A DNA stretch of 45,952 nt from a virus: positions 1 to 45,952 of IMG/VR virus record IMGVR_UViG_3300029286_000074; one strand, given 5' to 3'. This document shows positions 43,676 through 45,952 of the stretch, piece by piece. The notes under the pieces are model-generated. The model ran no database searches, was not told the DNA's origin, and was given only the letters and a program-made list of their open reading frames with translations. The translations under genes and the position numbers were made by a program. Position 1 is the first letter of the stretch. Each line of letters starts with the position of its first letter.

Positions 43676-44665
43676 ATGGACATCATTAAAGCAGAACTTT
43701 TGTGGTCCCGAAAGTGCCCTCTCAAATGTTCTTACTGTGCTATGGCTGACGGTAGGGACAACACCCCTTCCATTGAAGAATGGAAAAAAGGAATAGACAA
43801 CTTAAAGAAATTAGGTTGTTCTTTCATTGCTTTCTATGGAGCTGAACCATTAGTAGAATTTGATAAACTTCCTGAAGTCATTCAACATGCAGAAGTTAAT
43901 GGTATTCACACAACTGTCATTACAAGCGGTGCCATTGATCATCTCGATAACAAGCTGCAAATACTTCATGAACATGGTCTCCGCTCTATTACCACGTCAT
44001 ATGACAGTTTTTCAAATGATCACAGCTCACAAATCAAGACGAATAATGCTCTTAAAATCATAGACTCATTTAGGAGGTTTTCTCCTATACGAGATTGTGC
44101 AGTAGTAATGACCCTTACTCGGGAAAACTTTCAGTATCTTCCAGAAGTGATTACAAAAATGTCTTCTCAAAATATCTGGACATTTTTTGACATCATTCAT
44201 CCTAATAGAAATCAACCTGGTTCAAAAGTAAAGAATACGGATCTCAATCTTTTGTTTGGAAAAGGAGATGTAATAGACCTTGTAGAAGTATTAACTGATG
44301 TTTATGATATGAAAGAAAACGGTTATCTTTGCCATGCTAGCAAACCATTCATAGCATGGTTAAAGACTGATCTTTTCGGAAACAGTCTTTACTCTTGGAA
44401 CTGTGCAGTAAGTTCTTTCTTTCCTTCTTGGGTCACAATTGATTGTGATGGAACTGCTAAAGCATGTGATGATTTTTTCACTAAAAATGGCAAAGAAATT
44501 AAAGTCTGGGATTTGTTTGATAATTGGAAAACTTTCCAAAATATTTGGAGAGATAACATTTACACAAAATGTCCCGGATGTCTTTGGAATACTCATTATG
44601 ATGCCCACTTAATCAAAGCGGGGAAACTTCCTTTGTCGGAATACATTCACGGATTGGAGGAATAA
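43676..44665 (+). CDS. Radical SAM enzyme with SPASM/twitch-type C-terminus
   Basis: 329 residues; ATG 43676 preferred (GAGGTGAATG upstream). CxxxCxxC at C14, C18, C21 (RKCPLKCSYC); FYGAEPLVEF in the place of the GGEP motif. The C-terminal part has more Cys (NCAVSS, IDCDG, KACDDF, then KCPGCLW), the pattern of auxiliary Fe-S clusters in SPASM/twitch domains. It lies between folE and queC, so it probably modifies a 7-deazaguanine or another DNA or protein target. No exact family is recognised, and it is clearly different from QueE. Confidence 0.8.
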   Translation: MDIIKAELLWSRKCPLKCSYCAMADGRDNTPSIEEWKKGIDNLKKLGCSFIAFYGAEPLVEFDKLPEVIQHAEVNGIHTTVITSGAIDHLDNKLQILHEHGLRSITTSYDSFSNDHSSQIKTNNALKIIDSFRRFSPIRDCAVVMTLTRENFQYLPEVITKMSSQNIWTFFDIIHPNRNQPGSKVKNTDLNLLFGKGDVIDLVEVLTDVYDMKENGYLCHASKPFIAWLKTDLFGNSLYSWNCAVSSFFPSWVTIDCDGTAKACDDFFTKNGKEIKVWDLFDNWKTFQNIWRDNIYTKCPGCLWNTHYDAHLIKAGKLPLSEYIHGLEE

Positions 44666-44666
44666 G

Positions 44667-45335
44667 ATGATACTTTTATTTTCAGGAGGATTAGATAGTT
44701 ATATCGCTTACCATCTTCTTTCCAAACCTAAAACTCTTTATTTTGATTTAAGAACTCCTTACTCAATGAAAGAACTGGAAACAGTCCAACGATTAATTCC
44801 CAACACAATCATTGAGCGTTGCCTAGAATTAGGAAACAGACAGCAAGGAGACAATGCTTACATACCTTACAGAAATTTGCACCTTGCTTTACTTGCAAAC
44901 AAATATGATGACACCATTGTCATTGCTGGTTTAAAAGATGACCGAGTAAATGATAAGAACGAAGAAGTATTTAGAAAATGGACTGCCCTTATGAGTGACA
45001 TGATGGGCAGACCAATCAAAGTTGTTTCTCCTTTTTGGCAGCAGACAAAAGAACAAATAGTAAGATGGTTTCTCGACAACGGTGGAACAGAACGAGAATT
45101 AAAAAATACCATCTCTTGTTATTCAGAAGGGTATATAAAAGAATGTAATTGGTGCCCCGCTTGTTTTCGCAAGTGGTGTGCCCTTCGTGCCAACAATGTT
45201 GATGTTCCTGATTTTAAAAACAGAGACTTAATGCTCCAATATCTTAGCCATGCTAAAGAAGGAACATTCTATATCCCTGAGCGTAATGAAACAATCATCA
45301 GAGTAGTTACTGACTTTTTGAAGGAGAACAGATGA
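44667..45335 (+). CDS. queC: 7-cyano-7-deazaguanine (preQ0) synthase
   Basis: 222 residues. PP-loop SGGLDS (6-11), IPYRNLHL and four zinc Cys: C151, C160, C163 and C166 (ISC...CNWCPAC). It uses ATP and ammonia to turn 7-carboxy-7-deazaguanine into preQ0. RBS TTGGAGGAATAAG. ATGA overlap with the HAD gene. Confidence 0.9.
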   Translation: MILLFSGGLDSYIAYHLLSKPKTLYFDLRTPYSMKELETVQRLIPNTIIERCLELGNRQQGDNAYIPYRNLHLALLANKYDDTIVIAGLKDDRVNDKNEEVFRKWTALMSDMMGRPIKVVSPFWQQTKEQIVRWFLDNGGTERELKNTISCYSEGYIKECNWCPACFRKWCALRANNVDVPDFKNRDLMLQYLSHAKEGTFYIPERNETIIRVVTDFLKENR

Positions 45336-45649
45336 AACGGTACGGAATTGATTTAGATGGAACTTTAACAATTGATAATAACGGTTGGGATTATGCTAAC
45401 AGAACACCTAATCCTGATATGATTAAAATAATCAATGGATTGTATGATGAAGGTCATCTCATTACCTTTTTTTCCTCTCGATTCAAAATAGACAGAGCAG
45501 TTACAACAAAGTGGTTGAAAAAATACGGTGTAAAGTATCATGAACTAATCTTAGGGAAACCTAAGTTTGATGTGTACGTGGATGATATTAATATTACACC
45601 TGAAAATTTTATGAATGATAACGAAAGATTTCTGGAGGATTATGGCTAA
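45332..45649 (+). CDS. Small HAD-like phosphatase
   Basis: 105 residues. DLDGTLT (7-13) is HAD motif I; FFSSR is motif II; KYH and VDDINITPENF carry motif III/IV parts. The minimal size suggests no cap domain. It might remove phosphate from a nucleotide in the modification pathway; substrate unknown. It overlaps the following gene by eight bases. Confidence 0.8.
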   Translation: MKRYGIDLDGTLTIDNNGWDYANRTPNPDMIKIINGLYDEGHLITFFSSRFKIDRAVTTKWLKKYGVKYHELILGKPKFDVYVDDINITPENFMNDNERFLEDYG

Positions 45650-45952
45650 ATTATTTTTAGATAGTGGTGCATTTTCCGCTTACCAAAATAAAACTTCCAT
45701 AGACATAGAAAACTACATACAATTCATCAAAGAACATAAGGATGAAATCGAAGTCTATGCAAACCTTGATTCAATTGGTTCTGCTGAAGAAACTTGGAAG
45801 AATCAAAAGGCCATAGAAGCGGCAGGACTAAATCCTATTCCTGTTTATCACCTAGATGAACCTTCAAAATATCTTGATATGTGTATGGAATATCCTTATT
45901 TTGCTGTAGGTGGTTTAGCTTCTGCTAAAGGAAGATCATTAGCTCCTTTTTT
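45642..45952 (+). CDS. dpdA: DpdA-like DNA transglycosylase (partial)
   Basis: The first 103 residues are in the window; the gene runs off the right edge. MAKLFLDSGAFSAYQ, VYANLDSIGSAEETW, AGLNPIPVYHL and YFAVGGLASAKG match the start of the DpdA family, relatives of tRNA-guanine transglycosylase that insert 7-deazaguanines into DNA. TCTGGAGGATT precedes the ATG. With folE, queD, queE and queC it completes a route to preQ0-type DNA. Identification rests on these motifs only. Confidence 0.78.
   Translation, partial: MAKLFLDSGAFSAYQNKTSIDIENYIQFIKEHKDEIEVYANLDSIGSAEETWKNQKAIEAAGLNPIPVYHLDEPSKYLDMCMEYPYFAVGGLASAKGRSLAPF

Overview
This window is part of a tailed double-stranded DNA phage genome (Caudoviricetes): terminase, portal, prohead protease/scaffold and decoration genes on one side, and a helicase/primase/DnaB replication module on the other. 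DNA is AT-rich. Nearly every gene has a strong AGGAGG-type ribosome binding site, promoters look like host sigma-70 promoters, and stop/start overlaps (ATGA, TAATG) are common. The host cannot be named from the sequence; the ribosome binding sites argue against Bacteroidetes.

Layout. (1) About 1-12.3 kb, leftward: small terminase, large terminase, an HNH-AP2 homing endonuclease wedged into the start of the portal gene, portal, then an unusual five-gene sugar module (DegT-like aminotransferase, methyltransferase, P-loop protein, PglD/NeuD-like acetyltransferase, and a protein with four glycosyltransferase domains), then a fused prohead protease-scaffold with a nested scaffold start, and a decoration-like protein. 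A good leftward promoter lies just before the small terminase. (2) About 12.3-15.36 kb: a mostly non-coding divergence hub with one leftward gene that has its own promoter and terminator, a palindrome-rich tract, and a rightward promoter followed by a roughly 550-base structured leader. (3) About 15.36-31.7 kb, rightward: some forty small, mostly unknown early genes, many with Cys pairs typical of small zinc-binding proteins, plus recognisable DUF2786, DUF932, RadC and DnaJ-type zinc finger proteins. (4) About 31.7-39.4 kb: promoters, regulators, a superfamily 2 helicase, primase, winged-helix replication protein and DnaB-type helicase. (5) About 39.4-45.95 kb: HD hydrolase, secreted lytic transglycosylase, and a 7-deazaguanine DNA modification set (QueD, QueE, FolE, a SPASM-type radical SAM enzyme, QueC, HAD, and the start of a DpdA-like transglycosylase).

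The main discovery is a family of 15 intergenic RNA elements in region 3 (16.17-29.78 kb). Each has the signature of a circularly permuted (P3-open) twister self-cleaving ribozyme: a three-base-pair P2, GA plus three bases, a P1 hairpin, U-A-A, the other P2 strand, and a P4 hairpin with the loop U-NNN-AAGU. The three bases after GA covary perfectly with the NNN of the loop in every copy (GGG/CCC, GAG/CTC, AGG/CCT, CGG/CCG, TGG/CCA), which is the twister T1 pseudoknot. The elements fill the space between one gene's stop codon and the next gene's ribosome binding site. The predicted effect is that the long early transcript cuts itself into about 16 one-to-six-gene messages. In most copies the downstream product can then refold so that its new 5' end lies in a stem just before the ribosome binding site. 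This is read from sequence alone; cleavage has not been shown.
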